Positions 1 to 12,100 of a stretch of 64,000 bases of DNA are shown piece after piece. The DNA is from Lojkania enalia. Taxonomy: Eukaryota; Ascomycota; Dothideomycetes; Pleosporales. The notes beneath the pieces were generated by a model. That model was not told where the DNA came from. It ran no database searches and was given only the letters and a program-made list of their open reading frames with translations. The DNA is taken from assembly GCA_010094045.1 (NCBI GenBank), contig ML986580.1, positions 1,008,059 through 1,072,058 of the forward strand. The letters run 5' to 3'. The position numbers and the translations under genes are program-made. Position 1 is the first letter of the stretch; each line of letters starts with the position of its first letter.

Positions 1-1594
1 GAAGGTAAGAAAGCAATTGTCTCAGTCAGAAAACTTGTAGCTTTTTGTCGTGCCAGAAAAGGAGCGATGGCCCATGGATGGCGCCAACCTATGTAGCCTA
101 GCGGGGCGCATCCGGCATCTGGGCTATAGTTTTGTAATCGCGCGCCATTCATGTCATCACGAGATATTAAAACCGGATGCCAGAAGTCTACCGCCTACGA
201 ATCCCGCGCCCGGGATCCTGTGGTCCGCATCAGGTAAGTGATCATGATGGGGCAAGCAAAAGGCGGTTTGTCATCCAATTGATGGCTTACCGCCCCTTAT
301 TCCCAGCGCGCGCACACATCAAAGAGTAACAAAATCCCCCCCGCTCTCCAATCCAATCCCCGGGTCAGACGAGAAACATTTACAGACAACCCGCCCGTGT
401 AGGCCCGCTGAAATCCAGGCCTCGTACGAGGGCGTGCCCACCTTCCCACCCCGCACTCAGGTCCTGAGTCCTTGGAATCATCATGACACTGGGCTTTGCT
501 CCGATCCTCACCTAACCGCATCTGTGACGCGCTAGACCTGATTTCGAGGCTTAGCTAAGGGGCTAGTGTGGAAGCGGTATGGCGCCATAGTGATCCTATC
601 GGAGGCTGGCGGGTAAGGCGCGCCCCGGTTTTCCAGGTGGAGCCGATGACACGTGAGTGCGGCATCCTTTCCACCCGCCACGATCCTCCAGCCTCGTGCA
701 GCGTCTCCACTCTCAGAAGGTGGTTAATTATGAAGTACGGCGGAGGACTAGAGTGAGGATCAAACTGTTCCCGATTCCTGCAGCCCAGTGCTCGTGTTCT
801 AGACGGTCTTGTCTTGAGTGAGAGAGAGTATTAGGCGGGATGATTGGACGGGTTTCTTGTCTCAAGTAGTGTCGGGTAGATAGGCGTGTCTTCGGCTACT
901 TCGGCCCGGTTGTGTTTAGAAGGCCGGGATGAGAGACCTTCAGAATTGGGATTCCACGTTTCGTACCTATGCCCTATGCTCATGAGCCGCATGCGTGCAT
1001 GAAAACCCCGTGGAACCTGGCGGCCGCTTAAAAACAATCAGCTTAATTCCGCGGTTGGGCATGATTGGGGCTTCATTTGGTCGAGTAGATTTGTGGGCAT
1101 CCTATTGTGGGAAATAGATGGTGACCGCGATGAGGTTTGTAGGGTCGGGGGTTTGCAGTGTGCTAGGCGATTGGACTAAGTGTTGTCACTTCGCTACTAC
1201 AGGTATAGCATGGATTGCTGCTTGAGCCGCCAATGTTCACTATCCGCCAATCACAGCAGCAAATGTGTAGGAGGAGTTACGGGAAGCGAGATATTATTCA
1301 CGATGCTTACACGACCAATAGCAACAAATCTCTCACGTCACCAGATCATGCTGCGGTATTTGCATGGTTCCGAATTAATTCGTAATAGAAGGCGATAAGA
1401 TATGCATTGTCATTAAATATCTCTTGATGCTTGCTTGCTTGTAACCATTATCCATCGGACCGAAGGAAGCCACAGCAGAAAACGTCAAAACGCCTCGTTT
1501 CACCGGACCTAGTCTTGCTCTAGTCAAGCACAGGAGCTACTTCCTCCCTCCTTCTATGCGAAGCAGTAGACCGGGATGCCGTACTAATTCATGG
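1..1594. other. Intergenic, no gene recognised
   Basis: Only short open frames (60-74 codons) occur here on either strand and none resembles a known protein. Base composition is ordinary, without the TpA excess of the right end. The segment lies downstream of the aldo-keto reductase gene and may hold its 3' UTR. Confidence 0.6.
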
Positions 1595-3018
1595 TCAGCA
1601 AAAACGTTCCACCAGTTGGAAAAAAAAAAAAAAAAAAAAAAAACGCCGAGTGCAAAAAAAGTGGGGAAAGATCCGTACATTTGGCGGCGCGTTGAACTTG
1701 AGGTTCTTGTCCAAGTCGGAAATCTCCTGGATTTCCTCTGGCGTCATGTCCCAGCCCACCACATCCATATTCTCCTTCAAGCGTTCGTCTGTAGTGCTCT
1801 TCGGGATCACGGCAAGGCCCCGCTGTGTAGACCACCTTAGCAGCACCTGGCCCGTCGTCTTTCCGTGTGCGGCTGCAATCTTCTGGATCACTGGATGTTG
1901 GAATAGCGTAGGAGTGTCTGCTGCAAGCTTCATATCGCATTCGATAAAGGACTGCGGGCCCATTGAAGAGTATGCGGTAACGACAATACCATGCTGTTTA
2001 GCCAGCGTAAGGAGATGCTTCGAGACGTAGTATGGGTGATGCTCGATCTGGAGCACAGCTGGCTTGATCGAAGCATATGTGAAGAGATCCAGCAACAGTG
2101 CACCATTGTAATTCGATACGCCAATACTCTTAGCGAGGCCCTTCTTCTTGATTTCCTCCATTGCCTTCCATGTGCTCTCTAACGATGCTGAGCCATGCTG
2201 CACCTCGCTATCACCGTCGTAGAACCACCCGGGTGGGTATCTCATCTCTGGCGGCACATATTTGAGAGCGACGGGGAAGTGGATGTAATAAATGTCAAAG
2301 TAGTCAACGCCCCAGTCTGCGAGTTGCTTTCTGACTATCGGTTCGACCTGTTCTGGATCGTGGAAGGAATTCCAGAGTTTGCTGACAATGGTAAGATCTT
2401 CTCGCTTCACGATACCTTCTTTGATGGCCCGAGCTACGCCCTGTCCGCATTCAACTTCATTGCCATAGTCTGCACTGTTGTTAGTATTGTGGTTGTCTAA
2501 GACAGGCAATTCTCCGCGAATTCTTAGAAATGACAGGGATCAAGCAACAAGCGCCGGGTATTCGGGTCCCCAGCCGGGGTTGGCAACTTCGTTAAACTGT
2601 ATTTTCCGCAAAATGGACGACGGGGCTTCATTTTCTTAACCGACAGCTAGAGCTTGCGTCCAACACAGCTGCGAAGAATCGCCTAGGCGTCTAATTGCTG
2701 TTGCTCGTCTAGTATTGGTAGGAATGTATTCGTCACTCACGCAGCCCTTTTTTGTTGCCAACTATATCCGCAAGAAAGACGGGATGGTAGGGTATGATAC
2801 CGTTGAAGAGCTGGCATCATATCTTCCATTGATCCACAACGAAAGAAAGAACGCAAAAGTCACGTACCGCATGCGCCGTCAAACAACCTGTATCCAGCTT
2901 TGATGGCATTATAAACCGTATCCGCGGCGATGGGGTTGTCGACTTTCCAGAGACCGAAGCCGACTTGGGGGATCTTGTTTCCATCATTCAATTCGAGGGA
3001 AGGGATCTTGTCGGCCAT
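1595..3018 (-). CDS. xyl1: D-xylose reductase-type aldo-keto reductase
   Basis: NAD(P)H-dependent reductase of the AKR2 type; family members reduce D-xylose to xylitol in the cytosol, the first step of fungal pentose use. Two exons are read: 3018-2868 (50 codons plus 1 nt) and 2469-1595, joined by a GT-AG intron of 398 nt, giving 341 residues. The catalytic tetrad falls at family spacing: Asp47 (LFDGAC), Tyr52 (DYGNE), Lys81 (SKLWN), His114 (YYIHFP). The cofactor loop reads [10 protein letters not shown], with Lys274 and Arg280 kept but Thr at 276 where the family usually has Asn. The normal C-terminus, near NVRIF, is followed by about 20 odd residues that read through a homopolymer. Upstream, 3254-3647 holds four SYGGRG-type hexamers that could bind CreA, though these are common by chance. 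Function is secure as AKR, substrate inferred. Confidence 0.9.
1620..1643. repeat. A24 homopolymer in the 3' end of the reductase frame
   Basis: Twenty-four consecutive A on the plus strand read as poly-Phe in the minus-strand reductase frame. It lies just past where the family's C-terminus normally ends. A length error or natural polymorphism here would change the stop used. Confidence 0.95.
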
Positions 3019-4235
3019 GTCTGCTGTATCTTATTAGGAGATTGAGGCGTGTGCTGGAGGGAGGAAGGATGAAGGAGGGGGAAAGAAGCGGATTCGAAGC
3101 GAAGGGAGGAAGCACGGCAGCTGTATATTAATAGGAAGACCAAAGCTAGGTCTCGAGATCTTGGACCGATCATCAAGCAGGCACCCGCGGCAGGCTATAT
3201 AAAGGGCGCAAGAAAGCGCGTCGTCCAGATAAAGGACCCTGTGCGCATCTCAACCGGAGGAGCGGTTTGGACCAGGAAGCGGCGACGGTTAGTCTCTTCC
3301 CGGTCCGCTGGCCATGGCCTTTTACCAGCTCGTTTAGGTGTGTCTGCGCCCGGGACGCTGGATTGTGGCTTCTCTTGGTGTACCATGCAAAGGGAATGCA
3401 GTGGGAATGGCTTGCTTCTGCATATCTGTACGAGGCCGCGGTATGGCGGGAGGTGAGGGCTGGAGAGTGCCTCTTGGTTGGGCTCCTCCTCCCGTGCGCT
3501 GTCCCCGGAGGAGGAGACAACGGCTGTTTCCATGAACGTGCCTGAAGATTTCCTCGGGGGACAGACTTGCTGCGCTGTGTGGCGTGGTGGGGGGGATTGA
3601 TGAGAAGCAGCACATTGCTACAGTAACTGAGATGGATTATAGTGGGGTTGCTGCGGGACACTCTGCGTGACTGGCCCTGCCGCGGATAAAGTGCAGTCGA
3701 GGCACCGGATAAATTGTCCTCAGCTTTGCCATATTTGCCCGGTACTATCGCGGCCGAGGACAGCATCGAGGGCGTGACGGTGATTCGCGTGTCCATGTGT
3801 GTGGCCTGTTACACTGGATTCCGTGGGCCATGCAGCCCGTGCCCGAATGCTGCACGTGGCGAGCGCCGGCCGGTAATGTGACTCGCAAGCCAATCTGAGA
3901 CGTAATAAACACGATAAGCAGGCCCCTTGACGGAATGATAGTAGTCTATCAGATATAGGTACATATTGCAGGCGAGCAGGCGAGCGTGCGGCGAGAAAAC
4001 CCCAGTGGGCGACGAGACGGCATCGGGCCAGTCAGTTTGGAACACTGCTCAGCACAGGACATCAACCAAGCAGGCCAAAGGGGGTGAGCGACGGCTATGC
4101 CACCTCGATCATGCCCAAGTGCGGGATAGGCCGCCGGCGTGCCATTGGCTGGCGGTGCATTATATTATCATGAATACGGCCCTCAAATTCGATACAGGAC
4201 AGCTTTAATTCAACGTCGCCTGACCCGAGTGTTGC
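3019..4235. promoter_or_regulatory. Upstream region of the reductase gene; no gene seen
   Basis: No convincing coding frame on either strand; the ORFs at 3.2-3.8 kb overlap in many frames with no recognisable protein. It separates the reductase start (3018) from the stop of the next gene. CCGGAG occurs at 3254 and 3505 and GTGGGG at 3587 and 3642, all fitting the CreA-type SYGGRG consensus. A TATATAAA-like string lies at about 3195-3202, roughly 180 bp upstream of the reductase ATG. These are weak motif matches only. Confidence 0.35.
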
Positions 4236-5294
4236 TCATTGGAGCTGCGTCACGAGCTTGCCCTGGTTGCCTCCACTAAACAGCAGCGACCATGTCTTGG
4301 GAATGTCCTCGAATGCAGTTAGGACAACAGTCTCACTCTCATGCCCTATCTTGATCTTGCCCTCCTTGATCCCTTGCACCATCTTCTGCACCATTGGTCC
4401 AGTTTTCCCTGCTACTACCGCGTCCGTGACTATGAAGCCTTTGACTTCCAGGCGGTTGATGATAATTTCAAACCAATTCTTGACACCGCTCTCGCCAAGG
4501 TTGTTGTAAACGGCTACAGCTCCACAGGCTGCAATCCTTCCGAATCTCTTTAACCTCGTCAACATCAGGTCAAGGATTTCGCCTCCAACATTGTCGAAGT
4601 AGACCTCGACGAACCCATCAGTGGCTTTCCAGAGCTGCTCCTTGAAGTCGGAGCTTTTGTAATCAACACAGACATCTGCGCCTAGGCTTTCTACCCACCT
4701 ACATTTCTTCTCGCCTCCGGCAATGCCAATCACCTTCTTGCACCCAACGAGGTGCTTTGCGATTTGTACGGCCATACTTCCTGTTGCACCACCAGCGCCA
4801 GATACAACCACCGCATCCTCGGGTTTTGCGCCCACAACATCGACAAGGCCGTAATAGGCTGCCAAGCCAGGGCCACCCAGTGCTCCAATGAAATGAGTAG
4901 CCCTGATCCCCGCGCTCTCGTCCGGCTGAATCGCCCGGCAGTCCTTTGCATTTAGCACGGCGTATTCGCACCACCCTGCTACGCCCGCAACCAATTGTCC
5001 AGGCTTTAAATGGTCCGCATTCGAATCTACCACTTCGAAGATACCATAGGAGCGCATAACCTCGCCCTCATAGACTGGGTCCGTATAAAGACGCGTCGGG
5101 TCCATGCCCTTTTGAATCCAGCCTCTTTGTGCCGGATCATTGGACAGGTATTTGACTTTGACAAGCACTTGATTCGGTCCTGGTGGGGGGAGGGTCTTCA
5201 TTTGCACCTTGAATGTAGCATTGTCGCCGTTCAGGACTATGTCCGACTGCGGAGAGTTAACGAGGATCCATTGGCGAGTTTGTTGTCCTGACAT
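4236..5294 (-). CDS. Zinc-independent NADPH-dependent MDR oxidoreductase (PTGR/LTB4DH-like)
   Basis: A medium-chain dehydrogenase/reductase of the prostaglandin reductase / leukotriene B4 12-hydroxydehydrogenase-like branch, which reduces alpha,beta-unsaturated carbonyls or related alkenals with NADPH in the cytosol. The 352-residue protein is a single exon. It has the N-terminal NDPAQRGW region typical of the branch, the nucleotide-binding loop GAGGATGS at residues 166-173, and a YFDNVGG segment. No structural zinc cysteine cluster is seen. The frame is open for 29 more codons upstream, but the ATG at 5294 (MSGQQTRQW) matches the usual family N-terminus, so I prefer it. It lies between the aldo-keto reductase and a Zn2Cys6 regulator, all on the minus strand. 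The physiological substrate is unknown. Confidence 0.88.
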   Translation of the reverse strand: MSGQQTRQWILVNSPQSDIVLNGDNATFKVQMKTLPPPGPNQVLVKVKYLSNDPAQRGWIQKGMDPTRLYTDPVYEGEVMRSYGIFEVVDSNADHLKPGQLVAGVAGWCEYAVLNAKDCRAIQPDESAGIRATHFIGALGGPGLAAYYGLVDVVGAKPEDAVVVSGAGGATGSMAVQIAKHLVGCKKVIGIAGGEKKCRWVESLGADVCVDYKSSDFKEQLWKATDGFVEVYFDNVGGEILDLMLTRLKRFGRIAACGAVAVYNNLGESGVKNWFEIIINRLEVKGFIVTDAVVAGKTGPMVQKMVQGIKEGKIKIGHESETVVLTAFEDIPKTWSLLFSGGNQGKLVTQLQ

Positions 5295-6065
5295 GGCGGA
5301 TGTAGAGGATGTGTTTGAGAGAGGGGGATGCAAATCTTGTGGTGCTTGCTCGAGAAGCAAATGGAGCTCCCTGGAAGGCAATAAGTACCCTTGGCTCTGC
5401 TTAGAAATTCGTACATTTCGACCTAACCTAGAGTAGACTTGCTACGTACAGGTTCTGAGAACAGAGTGTTTCGGGATTTCGATGGTGATTTCAGAGGCTT
5501 CGATTGCACACGGTTGATTTCAAAGCGGACGAATGACTTTATTCATAGCTGGGCGCCTGGGAGCTTTCACACTGGGAGGGTGTATGGGATAGAACCACAC
5601 ACATTCCTGGCCGATCGAGTGCACATTTTCGCAAATATCCGCTATTAGCAACTAGCGGTCGTATTATTCGGCTTCGGGTCCGAAAACATAATATTTGACT
5701 CTGTGTGAGGCGGGGACCAGTGATTCGAGGAGGGGTAGCTCTAAACGATGCAAGGTTGCATGACTCGCGCGATGTTCCGGAGCCCCTTGGGAGATTCCGA
5801 GGCACGAGTCGTGGTCATGTGATTCGGGGAACATGACGGCAGATATTTCGAAATACAAATATTAGAAAGGAAAAAGAAAAACAGTGGGCCCGTAATTAAC
5901 ATCCAAGCAATGTAATTGCAGCCTACTGATTATCAGCCTACTTCTTCTCGCCTGCGATCGTTGTACCTTCTTATGGAGAGTCCTTCTGCGATTGAGTAGT
6001 AAAATAGAACTAGAAAGTCGAATATCAATTGCCTATATCGAAGTTCGGAAGTAGGCTTTGTAACG
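5295..6065. other. Intergenic, nothing recognised
   Basis: Holds the promoter of the MDR oxidoreductase (reading left) and the 3' flank of the transcription factor gene. Small overlapping frames resemble nothing known. Confidence 0.5.
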
Positions 6066-7677
6066 TTATATATACCTCTGACTATTCTGCACGAGTTGAA
6101 TCATGCCCGGAGATGGCTCGATAGGGATGGGAGGTGTGTAAAGCCCAGGGACCCTTGTCCCGTAGTAAGCCTTTTCACACCATGTTGCCTCTTTCTTGGC
6201 CTTTTTTGCCTCGAAGTATTTCTTCGCGATTACAAGGGGAGTGAGCGTGCTGAAACGACCAGTAAATCCGGTCGATGGACGACAGCTAGAAGGCACTCCG
6301 CGGCAGATGCAATCCGCATAACCGGCAAGTTCCCGGTCCCAAGCGAGAAGTTGGTTCAGTGCCAGATTTTGGTACTTTCGAACTAGAAGGAAGCTGTTGG
6401 ACCGCATAACTAACATGCTCATCCAATACAACAGGTAGGTTGTTGATGCGGCAAATGACCTGAAGGTAAAGACGGGATCAAATAAGAGATCGTCACATAT
6501 TTTCGAAAAGCCGTCAAAAGAGCTGATACTGACTTTGTCGTATAGGGGCCCGTGCCGTTCAAAATTTGCGAACCATTCGAATGCGCGGTCAGCCAGAAGC
6601 TGCGAATCGATAATGATATTCTCGAATTGTTCCGGGGTACCCCCCGCTCTAGTCAGCTTGTCTGTTCGCTCTAATAGCCTTGGTATGCGGATGCAGATGT
6701 CCATCAGAGAAACCCAGGGATCGGCGATCGCGGCCCTAGAAGTCACTTCAAGCCAATCGGGAGAGTCGAGAATCGATGCTTTCCGCACATGGTATCCGAT
6801 AGTCATCTATATAGGCGAATCAGCTAGAATCGCATAATGTGCCAGGTTGAATCACCGAGTAATATCGAGTTCCATGGAAGACGTCCATACTTAACTTCGT
6901 GTTAAGGGATGAAGGCCCTCGCTGGGTGAAAAGGCGCAATAAGCCTTGTACGTGGTAAAAGAAACCATGACCATTAGTAACACCTACAAAGACCTTAAGG
7001 CGATATTAGTGCCTTTAAAAGTCGTTATTTATATTCATATTTACCTCATAAAGCGCAAGCAAATAGGTTGCCAAAAGCGTCTCATCATCCTGTGGAATTT
7101 TAGGCTGGTTGATGGATTTCATCAGATGGCCAAGTGCTGTGCCATAAAGAGATCTGCATCTATTTATTATTTGGTAGTTCTTGTCCGAAACCGCAATTTG
7201 AGCTGCAGACACAGCATCAAGGGCCGTCAAGAGGACTTGTTTGGATGTGGGGTGATAGGGCAAAGAAAGGATCAGAGCAGTTGGCGGAGTAAAAGCTTCC
7301 CCCTGCCATTGCGGGAGATAAATGGATATGAAATTGCTTAAATGCTGGACACGGTCGATAGCTATAGGGCTAACTTGTCGTGGGACCGCTGGTTCTAGCT
7401 TCATATCACCCGATGGGCGAGGTTGAAGAACTGAGAATCCACCTGTTTCTTTTCCCTTCTGGGTTTGGTTTGCGTATCTGTAGACGTTTTCGTCTTCTTT
7501 GATGATCCCGGGTTTCTCTGTCCGCTCGTCGAAAGTGTGAAGGATGAAGGATTGAGTGGGCCTGTATCCAGGACATTTCACACCTCGACGAAGGCAAATG
7601 TTACACTCTGGTTTCGCTTCATCGCACCTGACTTTACGCGCTCGACATGTAAAGCATCCGCTAGATCGTTTTGGCAT
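6066..7677 (-). CDS. Zn2Cys6 fungal transcription factor
   Basis: A binuclear zinc-cluster DNA-binding regulator acting in the nucleus. Three exons are read: 7677-7045, 6993-6856 and 6806-6066, giving 503 residues; introns of 51 and 49 nt, the first with a CACTAAT branch-like site. The cluster at the N-terminus is perfect CX2CX6CX6CX2CX6C (Cys8, 11, 18, 25, 28, 35) with basic residues RARKVR between. The remainder is a helical region like the fungal-specific transcription factor domain (Fungal_trans_2 type), with YLLALYE and HVQGLLRLFTQRG stretches. The frame is open upstream to 7743, but the ATG at 7677 sits seven codons before the first Cys and is the usual arrangement. The second intron's donor (GTGATT) is non-consensus. 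The regulated genes are unknown; the two oxidoreductases beside it are candidates. Confidence 0.85.
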
Positions 7678-9114
7678 CGAACCCGTAGTGACAAGATTTG
7701 TCCGGCGAATTGTAGGCCGATAAGAGTGCAGAAAAAACTGCAAAATTGTGGAAGGTAGAATACGTGGATAGATAGGATTCGTGTAATGATCTAATCGGAC
7801 TCGGAATTAGAGAGAATGACGAGATGAAAATGGAACTTGAGACGTGACGCCTAAAAGCCACTTGTGCCAAGCAACCCCTCGTGTATTTCAGGCAACCAAT
7901 CGAAAGCGGCAACAGGTTAAACACTTCATCGCAATAGACCCATGCCACCGAAGAATTCTGTATGTTCTTCACGCCATCTTCCTTTTGTGCATTCCATGGT
8001 CGCACGTCAAGTTCCGTTCCGTTTGTGCTGGGCGCTTGGTAAGGCGGTGGGCATGAGGAAAGAGCTGTATACTCTATTATGCAGTTGACTTAAGGCATCT
8101 TGTGGACAATATGTCTCTGCAACAGATAGGCCTTCTCAATGTGGCTCTCGAGGAAGGCGGTAAGAAAACGGGGTCCATGGGACAACGAAGATGGTACTAC
8201 ATTCAGGACGGAAGGGAGAGACCATTCAGAAATCGAAACTACTTCATCTTACTTATATGTGGCCTTGGTCACTGAATTGTTTGAACTTTCTTTCCGATTA
8301 CCCGGAAGCAACCAATTTGCTATATCCCTGCTATATCAATATTTTTTGGGAGGTGAACGCGAATACGAGGCCGGCTTTGATGGTTATAAGCGAGGTCAAG
8401 CCTAGGTCGCCAACATTTCTGAGCGTACATACACATAACCGTCGATCTCACGCTCAAGCCAGTCGCCCTGCATATGGACAATAAATACTAACCTCCAAGC
8501 TGTGTTTAGATTTGATAAGAAATGCATGGAACATATTAGGACCATGGACAAAGTCAGGAGATCATGATTGGTGGACAAGATGAAACTGTTTTGCCTCTTC
8601 AGTAATGAGCATTATGCAACTGGGGACAAGCAATGCATCATACAGCCAAAAAAGCTGTGGACATTTTTTTGAAGACATGTATTCGTGCGCCTTGGTCTGC
8701 CTACACAACCCCTGAATCTCGTCATTACTGTGCACCCGTAAGCGCTGATCATTATTACCCCTCAACGCCTTCAAAATCCAAAAGCCGACAAAATAATACT
8801 AAACATGAACAATGGAAGAATTAATAGCCTCATCTTCTGTCTCCTTTCCGGTGGCAACAATTCCAACTATTCCCCCCAAGATAAACGAAGAGAACCCAGA
8901 CAGTCTGAGAGACATTGTACAGTTTGATGTACGATCAAACGAGAGGTGAGACTAGCTAGGTATTTCGAACAAATGAATCTTTCTTTTCCACATGACTTGG
9001 GTGCACAGCAACCTAGTCCTATCTGAGAAAGAAAAGTCGACTCGAAAATGATTGAATCTAGGACACAAGGGAATAAGCAAGTGAAGGTCCAACTATACCA
9101 TCTCGAAGGATGGC
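7678..9114. other. Intergenic, no gene recognised
   Basis: Contains the upstream region of the Zn2Cys6 gene and the 3' flank of bud4. Short frames near 8.1-8.5 kb and 8.6-8.8 kb have no recognisable protein character. Confidence 0.5.
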
Positions 9115-12100
9115 TTAGAATATCATCGATCGAACCTGTTTCCTTCGTTCCGAATTCCCTCCTTCCCTCAGCCTCGGTGCGCTTGGATGGTGCTGCGGAT
9201 CCTTCTCAATAGGCGGCGGGGATAATTGAGACTGCATCCTCGCATGCTTGACTGGGCTGGTGGGAATAGGCCTGCTTCTAACACCTTCATGAGATCGTGG
9301 ACGCTGGTGCTGAGCAGTGTTCGAGTTTGCATTCTCTTTCAAAGCTCTCGCCTGAGCGAGTTGAGGAGCCATCTGTGAACGTGCCCTTTCTCGCCGCTCC
9401 CTTTCGAGGACCATGTCCGTCCACCCCTTTCCGCTAGCTATATCTTTGCCAACTGTTTCGGACAAAGCTTTCATCCAACCTTCTTTTTGCTCGGTATTGT
9501 CGGCATAGAAGTCGATGACTTCACCATTGGCAAACCTAATGCGGAACCCTTCTTCAACAAACATATAACCCTCTTCCTCTTCAGCGAAGGCTGACTTGCG
9601 TCGTCCACCACTTTTGGTCGAAGAAGGTTGCTGGAGTGCAGTCTTGTCATCGATAAGCTTTGTTGCCTTTGCCAGGTTGATCGTGGCTCGGGGTTGGCGA
9701 GTCGCCTCATGGTAAGCTGTTAGCTTCGTACCTGTTAGTCGGAAGAAGCGGCGGCGCCAGTACTATCAACTATGGTTAGTATGCATTCTTCAGCAATAGT
9801 GTTGTAACGTGTTGCCACTCACAGGACAATCGCCACCCTGTTGGCTCAAGTGACCTTCATGGCTTTGGTTCTTTATTTGCTCCGCGTCTCTGAGCTCCCT
9901 TATACAAGCATTCATACTCTTGGGCATGTCCTCGTCCTTTGCATGTTTTGGCTTTGGCACATATAAAAGCTGAAGGGAAAGCTTGCCAATACGATAGGGT
10001 GGGCGGCGAACTACGCCTCCGCGCTTACTCTTGACACTACTAGCCCCACTGTCGTCAACGGCCCACTCATTGAAGCATGGGATATCTACATTCAAGGGAC
10101 GGCCATATGCTTGGTTCTCGTGATTCTTGAGGCTGACATAGGCGCGTGCAAATGAGCCATCGGGGCCGACAAGGTCGTGCAAAAGATCCCAAGCAGAGGC
10201 TTGGTGATTGCGCTTTGCCTGAGCCTCCTGTTGTTGCTGTAGTGCCAATCGTTCAGCCTCTTCCTGCTGTTTCCGCTCTTGCTCCTTACGCTTCTTGGGT
10301 GATGATAAAAGATTACGGAAAGCAGAATGTGACTTCTTGTGATTGACAGCTCTCGCTGGCGCAGCAGTCACGGCAGGCTGTGCCGGCGGTTCAAGCTTGG
10401 TCTGAAGGGTAAGTTGGAATTCGAGATCATCCAAGACAACAAGCTCGAACTCCTGACCGATAGGAGCATTATAACCAAGTTCAAGCCAGGATGTTGTTAC
10501 GCAATGTAGACCATTATCGAGGGTGAGTTGAAACCATGTTCGCTCAGCTATCCAACATAGTAAGCAACCATTCCGGGAATGCCTAGGGACAAGAACTTAC
10601 TCTTAGGGAGCGGTAGATCAAGGTCCTTGACCCCCACTACTTTTACGAAGAGTCTACCTCTCTCCGCGCCATCCTCAAATTCTTCGTCGACATTTTGTTC
10701 AGCAACTGAGTCGAGTCCGCCTGCCACAGCAGACTCCTGGCCAGGAAGAGGTGGCGCAGGACCGGCAGTGGCAGCACGCCGAGCGCCGGAAGTCGTTCGA
10801 ATGCTTCGGCGTCTAACTTTACCATTCCAGGGCTCGGTTGTCCAAGCAGGCTTGCGCTCGTTGCTTGTCTTGCGCGGACTGCTATTTGCGGGTCTTGAGC
10901 TGTTGTTCCCCACTGCGGGCGTGCCTGTAGGCGGTTTCTCGTCGCTGAACTGGCGGCTGCTAGCAACAACAACTTTGGTGTTCTGCCGCATAAGGTATCC
11001 CTTCTGTTCGCGGGTATAGCTGTTAGTGGGACTGTATGTATAGACAAAACCTTCTCCGGACATATTGCTAACTTCATTTGATTGAGAAATGGTAGACGTA
11101 GGAAATTGAGCATAGGAAGGCAAAGGAAAAAGGTGGTCTACCTTTTGAGCCTCAATGATGTGGTCGAATTCCTTATCCAGGCCAAAACTAAGATCGTTCG
11201 AATCCTCACTGATGGCAATATCAAGCATGAGGTTCTCCTTATTAGACCCATCAACTTTTTCATCTCGAGAATCGTCTCCACCAACATTGTCGATTTCAAG
11301 GCAAAGAGACTGCCGTTTGGGGCTTCGTTCTGGGACAGGTGGAGGACGTTCACAGCTGACTTGACGACGAGTGGCGGCCATGGTAGCCATATCCGCCGGC
11401 TGAAGTGATGGCCGAGTTTTGAGTTTCCCGCCAGCACCCTTGATGGTGGCAACAGGGTCAGGTATAGCTGGTGAGGAGTCTCGTTCGGCTGGCTCGATGA
11501 CTACAGGATGCCGTATGACAGAATCAGGGGTGCCGGTCTCCTCAGGCTCAATCTCTTCGGCTTCTGGAGTTTGCGGACGTCGTAAGAACTCACGCATCTC
11601 TCCAAGTTTTGGCGCTGTATCTAAGGGACTAACTGCGGTTTCGAACGAAGCCTTCAAGGGGTCAAGCTTCAACTCCAGATCACCATCTTCGAGAGAGGCA
11701 AACAGTTTCTTTCGTCTCACTTCCATCTCGGCTACGGTTGGAGAGGGATTCGATATCGTAGGCGTCGGTGGACCAGAGGTTTCGATGGTGCTCTGAGAGG
11801 TAGGCTGTTCCTCTGGCTGCGGAGAATATTGGCTAGCATCGTCCTCATCCTGGTGATCCTGCTTAACCTCATGACGAATAACCGACATCTCACCCTCATA
11901 GTCTTCAAGCTGGGACATTTCTGTGTACACTTCAGTGGTCTCAGCCATGGAGTATGCATCTAAGACGCTATCACCGTCGTCTTCGGGGTTTGTGGGTTGC
12001 TCGTCAAAGTTGGAAGAAACTTCGCGAGACGGAATAGGAATATCGGGATCAAGATCGGCCAGATCTCCATAGCTGCGCTCTGGGCTTGACTCGACATCGT

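Noticed and set aside
1620..1643. Poly-A tail of a retroposed (LINE/SINE-like) insertion
   Set aside because: No target duplication is seen around it and the sequence on its right is the reductase C-terminus itself; slippage or a length error is simpler.
3173..3796. 207-codon minus-strand ORF upstream of the reductase gene
   Set aside because: Low-complexity, overlaps ORFs in several other frames, and has no recognisable domain; it lies in a probable promoter region.
1..9114. Secondary-metabolite gene cluster at the left end
   Set aside because: No polyketide synthase, NRPS, terpene synthase, P450 or transporter is present; only two reductases and a regulator.
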